Below, one piece after another: positions 30,019 through 39,581 of a stretch of DNA of 64,000 nt; positions within the stretch are counted from its first letter, which is position 1, and every line of letters begins with the position of its first letter. The position numbers were made by a program, and so were the translations under genes. Under the pieces are notes generated by a model. The model saw nothing but the letters and a program-made list of their open reading frames with translations. It was not told the DNA's origin and made no database searches. Origin of the DNA: a beta proteobacterium AAP51 (GTDB lineage: Bacteria > Pseudomonadota > Gammaproteobacteria > Burkholderiales > Burkholderiaceae_C); the NCBI GenBank assembly GCA_001295905.1, contig LJHT01000064.1, positions 1-64,000 of the forward strand, given 5' to 3'.

Positions 30019-30358
30019 CGGGACCAGGGCTGCGCGGCGATGCCCGCGCAAAGGGAAACGGCAGGGCAGGCAGGTGGGGTTCGTCGACATGGTGGGTCCG
30101 GTGGCAGAGACAGGATGCCAGTGTCGGCACCGGGGTGTGACCGCGGCGTGACCGCCTGGGGCGGCCTGGCGCGCGCCGCGAGGGAGCGCGGCTTCCGCAA
30201 AGCTTGCATACAAGCGCCGACAGCGGCTTCGGCCGCCTGACGAACGCCGAATAACGCTTCGATGACGCTGGCCTCGCTACATTGGCGCCGCCAAAAAAAG
30301 GACAGCAGCCCACCTCAGCCCATAGCCGCCGCGCCGGCGGCACGCCCGGAGCCCCGCC

Positions 30359-31591
30359 ATGCATCGTTCGAGCCGTCGCCCGTTCCCGGTTTCCCTCGCC
30401 GCGCCATGGGGCGCGGTGGCAGCGGGCGGGCACCACGGTGCCGCAGCGCAGCCGGGCCCGGTGCGCGGGGCCCGGCTGCTGGGTAGGCTGGTGCGCGCCA
30501 TGGTCGGCATGGTCGGCCTGTGCCTGGCGGCGCTGTCCACGGCGCAGACGACCGCGTCTGGACCTCAGCCGCCCACGCTGCAGGCGGTGGACCGCGCAAG
30601 CCCGCCACTGCCCGTGGCCGCGCTGAGCGCGCCCGGCCTGCAGTTCACGGCGCCGCCTGGGTGGGCCGTGGAGCAGCACCCCAGCCGCACCGTCATCTTC
30701 CGCCGCACCTTCACCGGCAACCCGGAAGTCACGCACCACGGCACGATGATGCTGTTTCCGCCGCAGGCCGCGCCGCAGGGGCCGGCAGCCGCCTTCGAGG
30801 CCGAGTGGCGCGGCCGCTTCGGCGGCGCCGACGGCCACCCGCTGGGCGACGCGGTGCCGCACTTCCGCCGCCTGCTGCCCGGCGGGCCGCTGGCCTACTA
30901 CATGGGCGTGCGCACCTACAAGCTCATCGACGGCACCGACACGCAGTTCTACCTGGCCTTGTGGATGGTCGATCTGCTCGATGGCCGCACGCAGACCGTG
31001 GCGCTGAACATGCAACTCGGCCGCATGCGCATGTCCACCGGCAACATGAACCTGGACGACGCCTTCACGCAGTTCGTGCCGGCGGTCGCGCCGCTGCTCG
31101 ACAGCCTGCGCTACCCGGACAAGCGCACGCCCGGGCCGCTGGTCACGCGCGATGAGGTCGTCGGCCACTGGCGACAATCGAGCGCGGCTTTCGGGGGCCA
31201 GTACGTGAATGCCGCCACCGGCCAGGGCGCGGGCATGCTGTTCGCGTCGTCCGGCGGTGTGCTGCAGCTCGGCGCCGATGGCCGCTACTTCATGCGCTTT
31301 TCTTCCGCCCACCACAACCCGGTGGCGGGCGGCGGTGGCGTTTCGCAGTCCCGCCACACCGGCCGCTGGGCGCTGCAGCAGCAGACGGTGGCGCTCACAC
31401 CCGACACGGCGCTGGGCTACAACCCGAGCGAGGTGGCCGTGGGCGCGGGCGTCGTGCGCACCGCGCAGGGCCCGCGCCGCATGCTGATCACGGTGGGCCT
31501 GACGGACAACGGCCAGTTCAACCAGCCCCGCTGGTTTCCGCTGTGGGACGCCCACAACGGCGTGATGAACTGGTACACCGAGGAACGCTGA
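30359..31591 (+). CDS. Exported protein of unknown function
   Basis: This protein of up to 410 residues has a hydrophobic segment (MVGMVGLCLAALSTAQ, about residues 48-63) that would be a signal peptide if translation starts near 30500; the frame is open from ATG 30359. The mature part opens LQFTAPPGWAVEQHPSRTVIFRRTF, reminiscent of proteins with a PsbP/YjgM-like beta fold, and its C-terminal half (GQYVNAATGQGAGMLFASSGGVLQLGADGRYFMRFSSAHHN) looks like a lipocalin-type strand series. It forms a pair with the next gene (7 bp apart). Confidence 0.65.
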   Translation: MHRSSRRPFPVSLAAPWGAVAAGGHHGAAAQPGPVRGARLLGRLVRAMVGMVGLCLAALSTAQTTASGPQPPTLQAVDRASPPLPVAALSAPGLQFTAPPGWAVEQHPSRTVIFRRTFTGNPEVTHHGTMMLFPPQAAPQGPAAAFEAEWRGRFGGADGHPLGDAVPHFRRLLPGGPLAYYMGVRTYKLIDGTDTQFYLALWMVDLLDGRTQTVALNMQLGRMRMSTGNMNLDDAFTQFVPAVAPLLDSLRYPDKRTPGPLVTRDEVVGHWRQSSAAFGGQYVNAATGQGAGMLFASSGGVLQLGADGRYFMRFSSAHHNPVAGGGGVSQSRHTGRWALQQQTVALTPDTALGYNPSEVAVGAGVVRTAQGPRRMLITVGLTDNGQFNQPRWFPLWDAHNGVMNWYTEER

Positions 31592-31598
31592 GTCCGCC

Positions 31599-32285
31599 AT
31601 GGCGCTCGATGCCCGCTGGCAGGGCCCGCTTACCAACGCCGGCATCGGCCTCGTGGCGCTGCTGCTGGCCGCCCTGGTGGTCGGCACCGCCGAAGACGAA
31701 GACGAAGACGAAGCCGCTGCGCTGCGTGCGCTGCCGGCGCTGGACGCACGCGGCCTCGCCGCCTTGGCCGTCGGCGCCCCGGTGCTGATCGAGGGCCGCG
31801 TCGCAAGCGGGCCGTCCGCAGGCGAGGCCGGGCTCGTGCTGGCGCAGCGGCAGCAGGCGGTGGGCGTGACCAAGCCGGGCACCAACGAGATGCGCTTCGC
31901 GTGGGAGCCGGTGCCGCCGGCCAGCGCTGCGGACGCAGCGCTGCGCATCGACAGCGCCAGCGGCCCGGTGACGCTGGTCAACACCGACTTTGCCTGGCGT
32001 GATCCGCCGCGCGTGCACGGACAGGCCGCCACCGTGGTGGCCGGCAGCACGCGCACGGTGGGCTTTGCGGCGGGCGACCCGATCACCGTGCGCGCCGCTG
32101 TGGTGGACGGCGGCCAGGCCCGCGTGCGTGCGCTGGAGGTGTTCGGCGGCACGCGCGCGGCCTACCTGGACGCGCTGGCCGCGAGCGATGCGGTGCCGCT
32201 GGTGCTGGGCGGCGGCTTTGCGCTGCTGGGCGCCGGCATGCTGGTGGCGGCGGTGGTGGGGGCCCGGCGCGTCCGCCGCGCTTGA
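31599..32285 (+). CDS. Two-span membrane protein of unknown function
   Basis: This 228-residue protein has one membrane segment near the N-terminus (about residues 13-31), an acidic DEDEDE run directly after it, a soluble domain of about 150 residues (VLIEGRVASGPSAGEAGLVLAQRQQAVG...) and a second membrane segment close to the C-terminus (VPLVLGGGFALLGAGMLVAAVVGA). This topology places the central domain outside the cytoplasm or folded back on the membrane. No family was recognised with certainty. It follows the preceding exported protein by 7 bp and is likely co-transcribed. Confidence 0.65.
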   Translation: MALDARWQGPLTNAGIGLVALLLAALVVGTAEDEDEDEAAALRALPALDARGLAALAVGAPVLIEGRVASGPSAGEAGLVLAQRQQAVGVTKPGTNEMRFAWEPVPPASAADAALRIDSASGPVTLVNTDFAWRDPPRVHGQAATVVAGSTRTVGFAAGDPITVRAAVVDGGQARVRALEVFGGTRAAYLDALAASDAVPLVLGGGFALLGAGMLVAAVVGARRVRRA

Positions 32286-32322
32286 GCCGCGGAGGAACTG
32301 GCTCGACGTCGCCACGGCGGGA

Positions 32323-33528
32323 CTAGAGCTCGCCTTCAGGCAGGCTGGCAATCGCCTCGTCGGAAGGGTGTTCGCGGACATGGAAGCGAGGCGGCACGAA
32401 CGCCAGGACGTCGATGAGAGGGCCGAGCTGCGCCTCGAACGCCGACCACTCCACGATCTTCTTCGCACCCTTCGGTTGGTCGGGGTCGAGCAGCACCACC
32501 CGGTCGGTGCGAGGCAGCCAGGTATCGACCCCCTTGGTGAGAACGCTGTAGCTGATCAGCCCGCCATCGGGCCTCTGCACCAGGCTGCATGAAGCGACAA
32601 AGACGTCCAGCCCGCGCCGCTGATGGATTTCATCGAGCGCCTGCTTCTGTGCGGCGTAGTCCGCGGCCGTGAACTCCGTCTGCAGCCGGGCCAGCGCCGC
32701 CGCGGCCTCTGGCATGGGGGGTTGCCAGGGCAACCACCGGCCTTCTTCGAGCCGCAGCATCTCGCTGGCCAGCGGTCGAGACTGTGCGGTCAGCACTTCC
32801 CTGGCCCTGGCGATCATCGCCAGCAGCGCCTGTGCGTCCTGGTCGCCTGCGATCCACAGGCACGCGCGGTTGGGCACCATGGCCACCGGTGTGCCGAAGA
32901 GCCTGAGCTGCCAGGCCAGCTCGGGCAGGAGGATCCGCGCGGCATCGTAGAAGTCGCCATAGTCGGAGCACCACAGACCCGGCACGACTTCATGGAACCG
33001 CGGCGGCGCCTTGTGGCGAAGGTTGTCGACAGCCACTTCGAGGGCCTGGGCGGGTGTCATGCCCCAGTCCTTCAGGATATCGGCGCTGACCTGCTGCATC
33101 GCGTGCTCGGTGTCGTGAACGACCGAGACCAGCAGCGACGGCGAGAACGGCAGCATGCTGTCGGTGATCGAATCCAGCGAGTCGTGCTCTGCGACGATGC
33201 GCGACTGGTCTATCCCCGGCAGGTAGCGCAGGGCTGGCAGCAGGGCATCCCTGGCGTCGGCAAAGCTCGCAGGCACTTCCGGGGGCAGCACGCCCATGGC
33301 GAACGTGCGCAGCGCGTGCTCCCGCTGGTCGGCGGGCGTTCGCAGGTAGTCTGCGTGCAGATTGGCGAGGTTGATGACGCCGCCATCGCGCACCCGGATC
33401 GTCCCCAAGGCGGCATCGAAGTCAAAGTTGGCATCGGGCCGCAGGGCACGAAGGTGCGGCATCAGTGCGAGCGCGACGTCATCGACGCTTGGTTCCTTCT
33501 TTCGAAACAGCTTGGTCCAACCGAACAT
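32323..33528 (-). CDS. Uncharacterised soluble protein
   Basis: This 401-residue protein starts MFGWTKLFRKKEPSVDDVALALM. A perfect AGGAGG precedes the ATG at 33528 (at 33533-33538 on the minus strand), which fixes the start against longer upstream options. The sequence has no signal peptide or membrane segment. It contains LPFSPSLLVSVVHDTEHAMQQVSADILKDWG and PGLWCSDYGDFYDAARILLPELAW, possibly related to the DUF1444 group, though that is only a resemblance. Function unknown. Confidence 0.7.
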   Translation of the reverse strand: MFGWTKLFRKKEPSVDDVALALMPHLRALRPDANFDFDAALGTIRVRDGGVINLANLHADYLRTPADQREHALRTFAMGVLPPEVPASFADARDALLPALRYLPGIDQSRIVAEHDSLDSITDSMLPFSPSLLVSVVHDTEHAMQQVSADILKDWGMTPAQALEVAVDNLRHKAPPRFHEVVPGLWCSDYGDFYDAARILLPELAWQLRLFGTPVAMVPNRACLWIAGDQDAQALLAMIARAREVLTAQSRPLASEMLRLEEGRWLPWQPPMPEAAAALARLQTEFTAADYAAQKQALDEIHQRRGLDVFVASCSLVQRPDGGLISYSVLTKGVDTWLPRTDRVVLLDPDQPKGAKKIVEWSAFEAQLGPLIDVLAFVPPRFHVREHPSDEAIASLPEGEL

Positions 33529-33793
33529 CGTTCCTCCTGTCACCTGACGACACCTGCAGAGGCTAACTCGCCCGGGGCCATGATTTCGGTCCGGGCCGTG
33601 CCGTGTGCGGTAGGCGCCCATGCGGCGGACCGAGGCGAACCTGGCCGGCAGAATCACGTCATGCGTTGGTTCGGTCCCCCGAATTCCTCGCAGACTTTGC
33701 GGCTGGCCGGGCTGTCGTTGCGACGGCGGCCTGAGAGGGTCTCGAAGACCCGCGCCAGCCTTCGGCATCGGCCTCACCCCGTCACTGACCCCC

Positions 33794-35179
33794 ATGACCC
33801 TTCGCGCGTTTCGTTTCCGTCACTCAGGCTGGGCCATGGCCCTGCTGGGCTTTTCTTGGCTGGCCGCCTGCGGCGGCGGAGGCGGCGGAGGCGGCGCAGA
33901 CAGCCCGCCGGCCCAGGCCATCACCCCGGCCACGGAAACCTTGGCCGCCGTCGACGTGCAGGTGCGCGAAGGCCTGACCAGCGCCACCCAGCAAGTGCTG
34001 GTGTCCAACGCCGGCGTGGTGGGCAGCTACAGCTGGGACGTACTGACGACCGGCCCCGTGCAGGCCCGCGCCGAGTTGGTCGCGGGTGGCGTGCGGCTGA
34101 GCTTCTCGGTGCAGGGCTTCGTGCCCACCAACGGGGCACAGATCGAAGTGCGCTACTGCAACACCGCGCCGTGCACGGCCGCCAACAGCCTTCGGCGCAT
34201 CGTGCCCGTTCGCGTGGTGGTGCAGCGCGGGTTGAGCTGGCAGTTGCCGGACTCGCTTTTCTTCGGTGGCCAGGGCCTGCCGCTGGCCGAGCAGTTCGTC
34301 AGCGTCGCTCTGCCGGCCGAGGCCGGCACCCTGGAGGTACAGGCGCTGCAGGGCGCGGGCAGCGATGCGCCCTCGACCTGGTTGCAAGCCGAGGTCAGGC
34401 CCGGCGCCAGTGCCCAGGATCGAGTCGTGCGCTTGTCGGCGCCGCGCTCCGACACGCTGGCCCTGGGCGACTACCCGGCCAGGCTTCGCGCGCGCTACGT
34501 TTTCGCAGACGGTAGCGCGCCACTGGAACTGAACACCGATTTCCGTTTGCTGGTGCGACCACCCGGCTGCCGCTTGCCGGAAAGCACGCCCGGCACGCCG
34601 CCTGACCTGGGCGTGCAATGGGGTCCTCGCTGGAACGAGCTCACGTCCAGTCTGTCCATCCGCGTGGAGTGCTGGGGCATTCCGCCCACGGCCGCCACGC
34701 CCACGGTGGCGGTACCGTGGCTGACGGCCGCCATGCGCGGCAGCGGTCGTCAGCTCGACGTGGTGGTGACGCTGGACCGCACACAGGCTGCCAGTCTGCC
34801 TTCGTCGCTGCGGCCCGAGTTGCAGTTGCGTATCTCCAGCGCGGTGCAGGCCGACGCGCTGATCCCCTTCACGGTCGACATCCGCTTTGCCGATGTGCTG
34901 CAGGTCACGCCGGCCTCGGTGCGCGCAGGTGTACCGACCGAGGTGCTGTTGACCGGCGCCAACCTGGGCACGGAATTGACGCCCGTGCTGCTGGATGCGC
35001 AAGGCCAGCCCGTGCCTGGCGTCAGGCTGACGACCGTGCGCCAGCAGGCTTGCAGCATCGCGGGCTGCGAAGTGGTGGTGGCCTTGCCGGCGTTGGCCGC
35101 CGGCGACTGGCGCATCGGCTTCGAGCAGTTGAGCGGCCTGCAGCGCCCCGCGGGGCTGCTGCGCGTGGTCCCGAACTGA
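33794..35179 (+). CDS. Large lipoprotein with beta-rich (Ig/IPT-like) repeats
   Basis: This 461-residue protein has a lipoprotein signal (LGFSWLAAC) followed by a glycine run, a common flexible tether in Burkholderiales lipoproteins. The rest is a beta-sandwich-like repeat series; the C-terminal unit VLQVTPASVRAGVPTEVLLTGANLG resembles an IPT/TIG domain. It is probably a surface or outer-membrane-anchored protein. The start ATG 33794 gives the signal peptide; the open frame extends upstream without meaning. Confidence 0.75.
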   Translation: MTLRAFRFRHSGWAMALLGFSWLAACGGGGGGGGADSPPAQAITPATETLAAVDVQVREGLTSATQQVLVSNAGVVGSYSWDVLTTGPVQARAELVAGGVRLSFSVQGFVPTNGAQIEVRYCNTAPCTAANSLRRIVPVRVVVQRGLSWQLPDSLFFGGQGLPLAEQFVSVALPAEAGTLEVQALQGAGSDAPSTWLQAEVRPGASAQDRVVRLSAPRSDTLALGDYPARLRARYVFADGSAPLELNTDFRLLVRPPGCRLPESTPGTPPDLGVQWGPRWNELTSSLSIRVECWGIPPTAATPTVAVPWLTAAMRGSGRQLDVVVTLDRTQAASLPSSLRPELQLRISSAVQADALIPFTVDIRFADVLQVTPASVRAGVPTEVLLTGANLGTELTPVLLDAQGQPVPGVRLTTVRQQACSIAGCEVVVALPALAAGDWRIGFEQLSGLQRPAGLLRVVPN

Positions 35180-35218
35180 ACACCGGCCTGCGAGCGGGGT
35201 GCTGCGAAGAGGCTTGGG

Positions 35219-37399
35219 GTGGAACAGGTTTCGATGGCGGCAAGCCCGACCGAGGCAGGCGCACTGACGCCGAGCGAGATGGTCGGACGGCATCCGCAAC
35301 TGGCCGCAGCCATGGACCTGCCCCGCGCGCCTTCCGTCAAGCCGAAGGTGCCTGCGTGGATGGCTGGGCCGATCTTCGGGGTGATGTTCGCCGTGCTCCT
35401 GGCCCTCACCGTCTGGGTGGAGTCCGAAGTCGTCGGAGTGGCGCTCGGCATGGTCACCATGGTGCTGGGGGGTGTCCTGCTGAATCTCACAGAGGCGCCC
35501 TCGGAACCGACCGGGCCGCACGCGGCCGTGCGGCGCCTGGTCACGGCTTTGCTGGCACTGGAGGAGGCAGGCGCCATCGTGCTGGCTCTGCGCAACGGCC
35601 AGCTTGACGCGGAGCCGGCCGAAGACTTCCTGCCGCGGCACCCCGCCGGCTCGCTGGAGACCACGCTGCTGCGGGGCCGCAAGGTGGCGGTGCATGAGAT
35701 CGTGACGGACTGGTTGGGCGACAAGACCAACGAGCCGACCAACCGTGCGGAACGGATCATCGCCGTTCTGGATGAGGCGCGGGCGATCCAGCGAGGTGGT
35801 GCTGCCCTGTCCGGCCCGAGCGCAGAAGCTGTGGCCGCACTGGCCCGGATGTATGCCGACGCGAATGCACGGGGACTGATGCAGCCGTTGATCGCTGCCG
35901 TGACCGAAGGTCTGGGGGCGGCTCACGTGCCCATCAGGTACCGGGGATTGCCCCATGGCGGGGCGATTCCGGAGAGGTACAAAGAGTTGCCAGCCATCGC
36001 GCTGACGCCCGGCCATGTCGTCGTGCGCGAGCTCGATGCCCCAGCCAGCCCCGTGAAGCCCGTGGATGAGTCCACCGGCTCGCGTTCGGGGGCTCCGGGC
36101 TGCCTGCTGATGTTGTCCTTTGCGGGGGCCGTCGTGGGCCTGGCGTTCTACATCGAAGGTGTGCCGCCCAGGTTCTTCGACACGGTCGTCTGGTACGTGG
36201 TGGCGGGTTCGCTGCTGGCCCTGGTCTCGGGCACGTTCGCACGCATCCGGCGCCGTGCGTTCGATGTACGGGGCTATCTCGATTTCGAGCCAGAGCCCTA
36301 TGGCGGCCTGCTGGGAAGCTGGTGTGCCGTCGACAGGAACGGACGCAACCGATCGCGCTGGTGGCAGGATGTCGTGGCAGGCAGCATCGCGGGCGTGCTT
36401 GTCGGCGTGGCATTCGCCTACGACCAGATCTGGGTGCAAGGGTCCGTCGCGGCCTTGGGTTTGGTTTACCTGACCCAGCCCTGGCAGATCGCCAGGCTCA
36501 GCCCCACGGCCAAGCGCCGCATCGTCGCAGCCAACCTCGACCATTCGATCGAGGGCGCCGCTGATGCCACCGCCGGCCTGTCTGGCGTTGCCGTGCTGCA
36601 GGCGGCGGCGCCAGCCGAGCCCCCGTTGGAAGAGCTCACGCCTGAGCTCCCCCCCGTCACACACGCCCTCGACCTCGCCCGCACCCTCGGCCCCGGCGAC
36701 CCGCTGCAAGCGCTGCGCGCCAGCGCCCCCCACCACCTGCTGATGCTGCGCGTATTTGGCAGCGGGGCGTACGGCGAGATCGTGCACTGGATGAGAGACT
36801 GGAACCGCGTGGGCCATGTGGTTGCGCTCGAGGGTGATGACACGGTCGCCGACAACGATCAACTCGACCGTGCGCTGGCCCGGGGCGACGTGCTGGGTTT
36901 CCTGGTCGACACGCCCGAAGAGGTGGAGGCGACATTGGCTGCCTGGTTCGGTGCAGCGCAGCGCGAATGGCGTTTCCTCACCGCGCAGTGCACGAACGCC
37001 ACCTGGAAGCAGATGGTGGGGCTGCTGCTGGCGCGGACCGACATCGTGCTGATGGACCTGACGAGCTTCAGCGCCGCTCGGCACGGCAGCAAGTGGGAAC
37101 TGCAGGCGCTAGCCGACCAGGTGCCGCTGGAGCGGGTGGCGTTGCTGGTCAACACCGATACCGATCTCACCTTCCTCGGTGGGCTGCTCGCGAACATCCG
37201 CACCAGGCTGGCCGACGACTCACCCAATCGCGGCCGTGACGTGACCTGGCGCCTGCTGCGAGTGGGCGGGCCACCGGATCGCCAGCTCGATGAAAGTCAC
37301 TGGGATTGGCTGAGACGCGCCGATCAACGCCTGACGCCGCACATGCTCTGCGCATGCCTGGCCCAGGCCGTGATGCAGGCGGGCTGCCGGGCGGCCTGA
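35219..37399 (+). CDS. Polytopic membrane protein with a conserved cytoplasmic C-terminal domain
   Basis: This protein is up to 726 residues (GTG start at 35219 with AAGAGG at 35207-35212; an ATG at 35234 is an alternative). Two membrane segments lie at about residues 46-90 and four more at about 295-410. The C-terminal 200 residues (HHLLMLRVFGSGAYGEIVHWM...VLMDLTSFSAARHGSKWELQALADQVPLERVALLVNTDTD) form a soluble alpha/beta domain. Its DLTSFS...WELQAL pattern recalls TIR-like folds, which is only a guess. Adjacent genes offer no functional clue. Confidence 0.65.
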   Translation: MEQVSMAASPTEAGALTPSEMVGRHPQLAAAMDLPRAPSVKPKVPAWMAGPIFGVMFAVLLALTVWVESEVVGVALGMVTMVLGGVLLNLTEAPSEPTGPHAAVRRLVTALLALEEAGAIVLALRNGQLDAEPAEDFLPRHPAGSLETTLLRGRKVAVHEIVTDWLGDKTNEPTNRAERIIAVLDEARAIQRGGAALSGPSAEAVAALARMYADANARGLMQPLIAAVTEGLGAAHVPIRYRGLPHGGAIPERYKELPAIALTPGHVVVRELDAPASPVKPVDESTGSRSGAPGCLLMLSFAGAVVGLAFYIEGVPPRFFDTVVWYVVAGSLLALVSGTFARIRRRAFDVRGYLDFEPEPYGGLLGSWCAVDRNGRNRSRWWQDVVAGSIAGVLVGVAFAYDQIWVQGSVAALGLVYLTQPWQIARLSPTAKRRIVAANLDHSIEGAADATAGLSGVAVLQAAAPAEPPLEELTPELPPVTHALDLARTLGPGDPLQALRASAPHHLLMLRVFGSGAYGEIVHWMRDWNRVGHVVALEGDDTVADNDQLDRALARGDVLGFLVDTPEEVEATLAAWFGAAQREWRFLTAQCTNATWKQMVGLLLARTDIVLMDLTSFSAARHGSKWELQALADQVPLERVALLVNTDTDLTFLGGLLANIRTRLADDSPNRGRDVTWRLLRVGGPPDRQLDESHWDWLRRADQRLTPHMLCACLAQAVMQAGCRAA

Positions 37400-37494
37400 G
37401 GGGGTCGTGAGCCCTCCCAAGTTCGGGCTGGCAGCTGTGGTTCAAAGCCCCTGAGAGCTGTCCGATAGGCGCGCGCAGGCATTCCAGAAGAAGG

Positions 37495-37529
37495 AAAAAC
37501 GGGGCGCCCGACTTCCGTCAAGCGCCCCG
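37495..37529 (-). terminator. Rho-independent terminator after rtcB
   Basis: CGGGGCGC (37500-37507) and GCGCCCCG (37522-37529) form a perfect 8-bp stem. On the minus strand the hairpin is followed by a TTTTT run (complement of 37495-37499). It lies 19 bp beyond the rtcB stop codon and closes the tRNA-HNH-rtcB unit. Confidence 0.85.
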
Positions 37530-37547
37530 CAAGAGACCAACTGGCAC

Positions 37548-38765
37548 TCAGCCCTTCACGCACACCACCTGCTTGAGTGTGTGCACTACCTCTACCAGGT
37601 CGCGCTGCGCCTCCATCACGGCGTCGATGTCCTTGTAGGCCGCGGGCGTCTCGTCGATGACGTCCTTGTCCTTGCGGCACTCGACGCCTTCGGTGGCGGC
37701 GCGGTGGTCGGCCAGCGTGAAGCGGCGCTTGGCCTCGGTGCGGCTCATCACGCGGCCCGCACCATGGCTGCAGCTCTCGAAGCTGTCGGGGTTGCCCTTG
37801 CCCCGCACGATGTAGCTGCGCGCGCCCATGCTGCCGGGAATGATGCCCAGCTGCCCGGCCTTCGCGCTCACGGCGCCCTTGCGCGTGACGAACACGTCTT
37901 CGCCGAAGTGGTGTTCGCGGCTGACGTAGTTGTGGTGGCAGTTCACCGCCTCGATGTGGCTCTGGAAGTTCTTGTGGATCACGGCCTTGGCGGCCTCGAT
38001 CACGCGCTTCATCATCACCTCGCGGTTGGTGGCCGCGAACTTCTGCGCCCAGCCCACCGCACGGACGTAGTCACCGAAGTAGCGGCTACCTTCCTCGAAG
38101 TAGGCCAGGTCGCGGTCAGGCAGGTTCGCGTTGTTGCGCAGCGCGTCCTGTTTGGCCAGTTCGATGAACATCGTGCCGATGAAGTTGCCCACACCGCGCG
38201 AGCCGCTGTGCAGCATGAACCACACGAAGCCCACTTCGTCCAGGCAGACCTCGATGAAGTGGTTGCCCGTGCCCAGCGTGCCCAGGTGCTGGATGTGGTT
38301 GGTCTTCTCCAGCTTCGGGTAGCTGCGACACAGCTCGGTGAACTCAGGCTCCAGTTGGGCCCAGGCCGTGTTCACCGAGCCCGGGGCTTTCTGCCACGCG
38401 CCGGGGTCGCGGCTGCCGGGCTGGCGGCCGTGGGGCACCGCGCGCTCGATGGCTGAACGCAGTGGGGCCAGGTTGTCGGGCAGGTCTTCCGCCTTAAGCG
38501 TGGTCTTGCAGGCCATCATGCCGCAGCCGATGTCCACGCCCACAGCCGCCGGGATGATGGCCTTGAGCGTCGGGATCACCGAGCCCACCGTGGCGCCGAT
38601 GCCGTAGTGCACATCGGGCATGGCCGCGATGTGGTGGTGCACGATGGGCAGGCGCGCGGCGTTGGTCAGCTGGCGCTTGGCGGCGTCTTCCACCGGCACG
38701 CCGCGGGTCCACATCTTCAGCGGCACACCGCCGCCGACGTCTTCGTGGATGTAGTTCGTGTCCAT
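37548..38765 (-). CDS. rtcB: RNA-splicing/repair ligase RtcB
   Basis: RtcB is a Mn- and GTP-dependent ligase joining RNA ends with 2',3'-cyclic phosphate (or 3'-phosphate) to 5'-OH, the products of tRNA-cleaving nucleases. This 405-residue copy is full length. Metal-binding motifs are visible: AAVGVDIGCGMMA (Asp, Cys), NHFIEV and LHSGSRGVGN (His), NCHHNYV, and IPGSMGARSYIVRG with SCSHGAGRVMSR at the guanylylation site. No RtcR, RtcA, Ro protein or archease is encoded nearby. Instead it is the last gene after a tRNA array and an HNH nuclease on the same strand, suggesting a tRNA-repair role. AAGGAG precedes the ATG. Confidence 0.96.
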   Translation of the reverse strand: MDTNYIHEDVGGGVPLKMWTRGVPVEDAAKRQLTNAARLPIVHHHIAAMPDVHYGIGATVGSVIPTLKAIIPAAVGVDIGCGMMACKTTLKAEDLPDNLAPLRSAIERAVPHGRQPGSRDPGAWQKAPGSVNTAWAQLEPEFTELCRSYPKLEKTNHIQHLGTLGTGNHFIEVCLDEVGFVWFMLHSGSRGVGNFIGTMFIELAKQDALRNNANLPDRDLAYFEEGSRYFGDYVRAVGWAQKFAATNREVMMKRVIEAAKAVIHKNFQSHIEAVNCHHNYVSREHHFGEDVFVTRKGAVSAKAGQLGIIPGSMGARSYIVRGKGNPDSFESCSHGAGRVMSRTEAKRRFTLADHRAATEGVECRKDKDVIDETPAAYKDIDAVMEAQRDLVEVVHTLKQVVCVKG

Positions 38766-38799
38766 GATTCATTCTCCTTGCCCGGTGAGCCCGGGCCCT

Positions 38800-38858
38800 G
38801 GGGAGGCTGCCGATGCAGCCTCCCCCGACACTCGACGCCGCTTCATGCGTGCGTCGAG
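38800..38858 (-). promoter_or_regulatory. Two strong hairpins between the HNH gene and rtcB
   Basis: GGGGAGGCTGC (38800-38810) pairs with GCAGCCTCCCC (38815-38825), an 11-bp stem with a CGAT loop. CTCGACGC (38831-38838) pairs with GCGTCGAG (38851-38858). Neither is followed by a T run on the minus strand. They could stabilise the rtcB message, partially attenuate, or mark a processing point. Confidence 0.5.
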
Positions 38859-38876
38859 AAATTCCACGGCCGGTGT

Positions 38877-39452
38877 TCAGTTCAGCCGTGACCCTTTCGG
38901 CAGGCGCGCGGCCAGCCACTCATGCACGTCGGCACGAATGTGCCTGCCTGCCAGCAGGAAGTCTTCGAAGCGGCTGGGCACATAGGGCAGGTACAGCAGC
39001 CGCATGCCCGCTTCTTCCGGCGTGCGGCAGGCCTTGCGGCCGTTGCACGCACCGCAGGCCGTGACGAGGTTCATCCAGGTCCAGCCGCCACCCCGCGCTT
39101 CCGGCACGATGTGTTCGCACTGCAGCTCACGCTCAGGAAAGCACTGACCGCAGTAGGCGCAGGTCATGCGGTCGCGCCGGAACAGCTTGTGCTTGCTGAA
39201 CGAAGGCACCACGTCGAACAGGTTGACCCTGGGCGCGCCGCTCAGCGCGACGATGGGAAACACCTCGATCAGCGACTGGCAGCCGCGTGCGACATTGAAG
39301 CCGCCCCGCAACGTGGCCAGCGGGCCGTCGCCGTCCACCCACGCCACCGAACCCGAGGCCATGTGCGTGGCCGCCTGCTCGAGCGAGATCCACGCCTGCG
39401 GCGTGCCCTGGATGTCGAGTTGCAGCACGTGGCTGTGAGATTGCGGTTGCAT
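38877..39452 (-). CDS. HNH endonuclease
   Basis: This 191-residue protein has a C-terminal HNH (treble-clef) nuclease domain: CAYCGQCFPERELQCEHIVP carries the first zinc cysteine pair and the catalytic His, and NLVTACGACNGRKACRTPEEAG the second pair and Asn/His region. The N-terminal 90 residues (ALSGAPRVNLFDVVPSFSKHKLFRRDR) form the usual HNH_5-type leader. The gene lies 41 bp downstream of tRNA-Arg and upstream of rtcB, with AAGGAGG before the ATG. Whether it acts on DNA (mobility) or is part of the RNA system is unknown. Confidence 0.92.
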   Translation of the reverse strand: MQPQSHSHVLQLDIQGTPQAWISLEQAATHMASGSVAWVDGDGPLATLRGGFNVARGCQSLIEVFPIVALSGAPRVNLFDVVPSFSKHKLFRRDRMTCAYCGQCFPERELQCEHIVPEARGGGWTWMNLVTACGACNGRKACRTPEEAGMRLLYLPYVPSRFEDFLLAGRHIRADVHEWLAARLPKGSRLN

Positions 39453-39493
39453 GGGTGGCCTCCTTTCTTGGCCAGTGGCGCGAATTGGATGGA

Positions 39494-39569
39494 TGGAACG
39501 TCCGGGTGGGTTCGAACCACCGGCCTCGGCCTTCGGAGGGCCGCGCTCTTGCCGCTGAGCTACGGACGT
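39494..39569 (-). tRNA. tRNA-Arg (CCG)
   Basis: A complete cloverleaf: acceptor ACGTCCG/CGGACGT, anticodon stem CGGCC/GGCCG around loop CTCCGAA (anticodon CCG), T-arm GGTGG-TTCGAAC-CCACC, discriminator T and encoded CCA. It is the last tRNA of the array before the HNH gene. Confidence 0.9.
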
Positions 39570-39581
39570 CTGGATGAAGGA

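Noticed and set aside
33824..37084. Minus-strand open frame of more than 1,000 codons
   Set aside because: It lies antisense to a lipoprotein gene and a membrane-protein gene that have clear signal and membrane segments. Its translation is low-complexity His/Gln/Arg-rich, typical of the complement of GC-rich genes.
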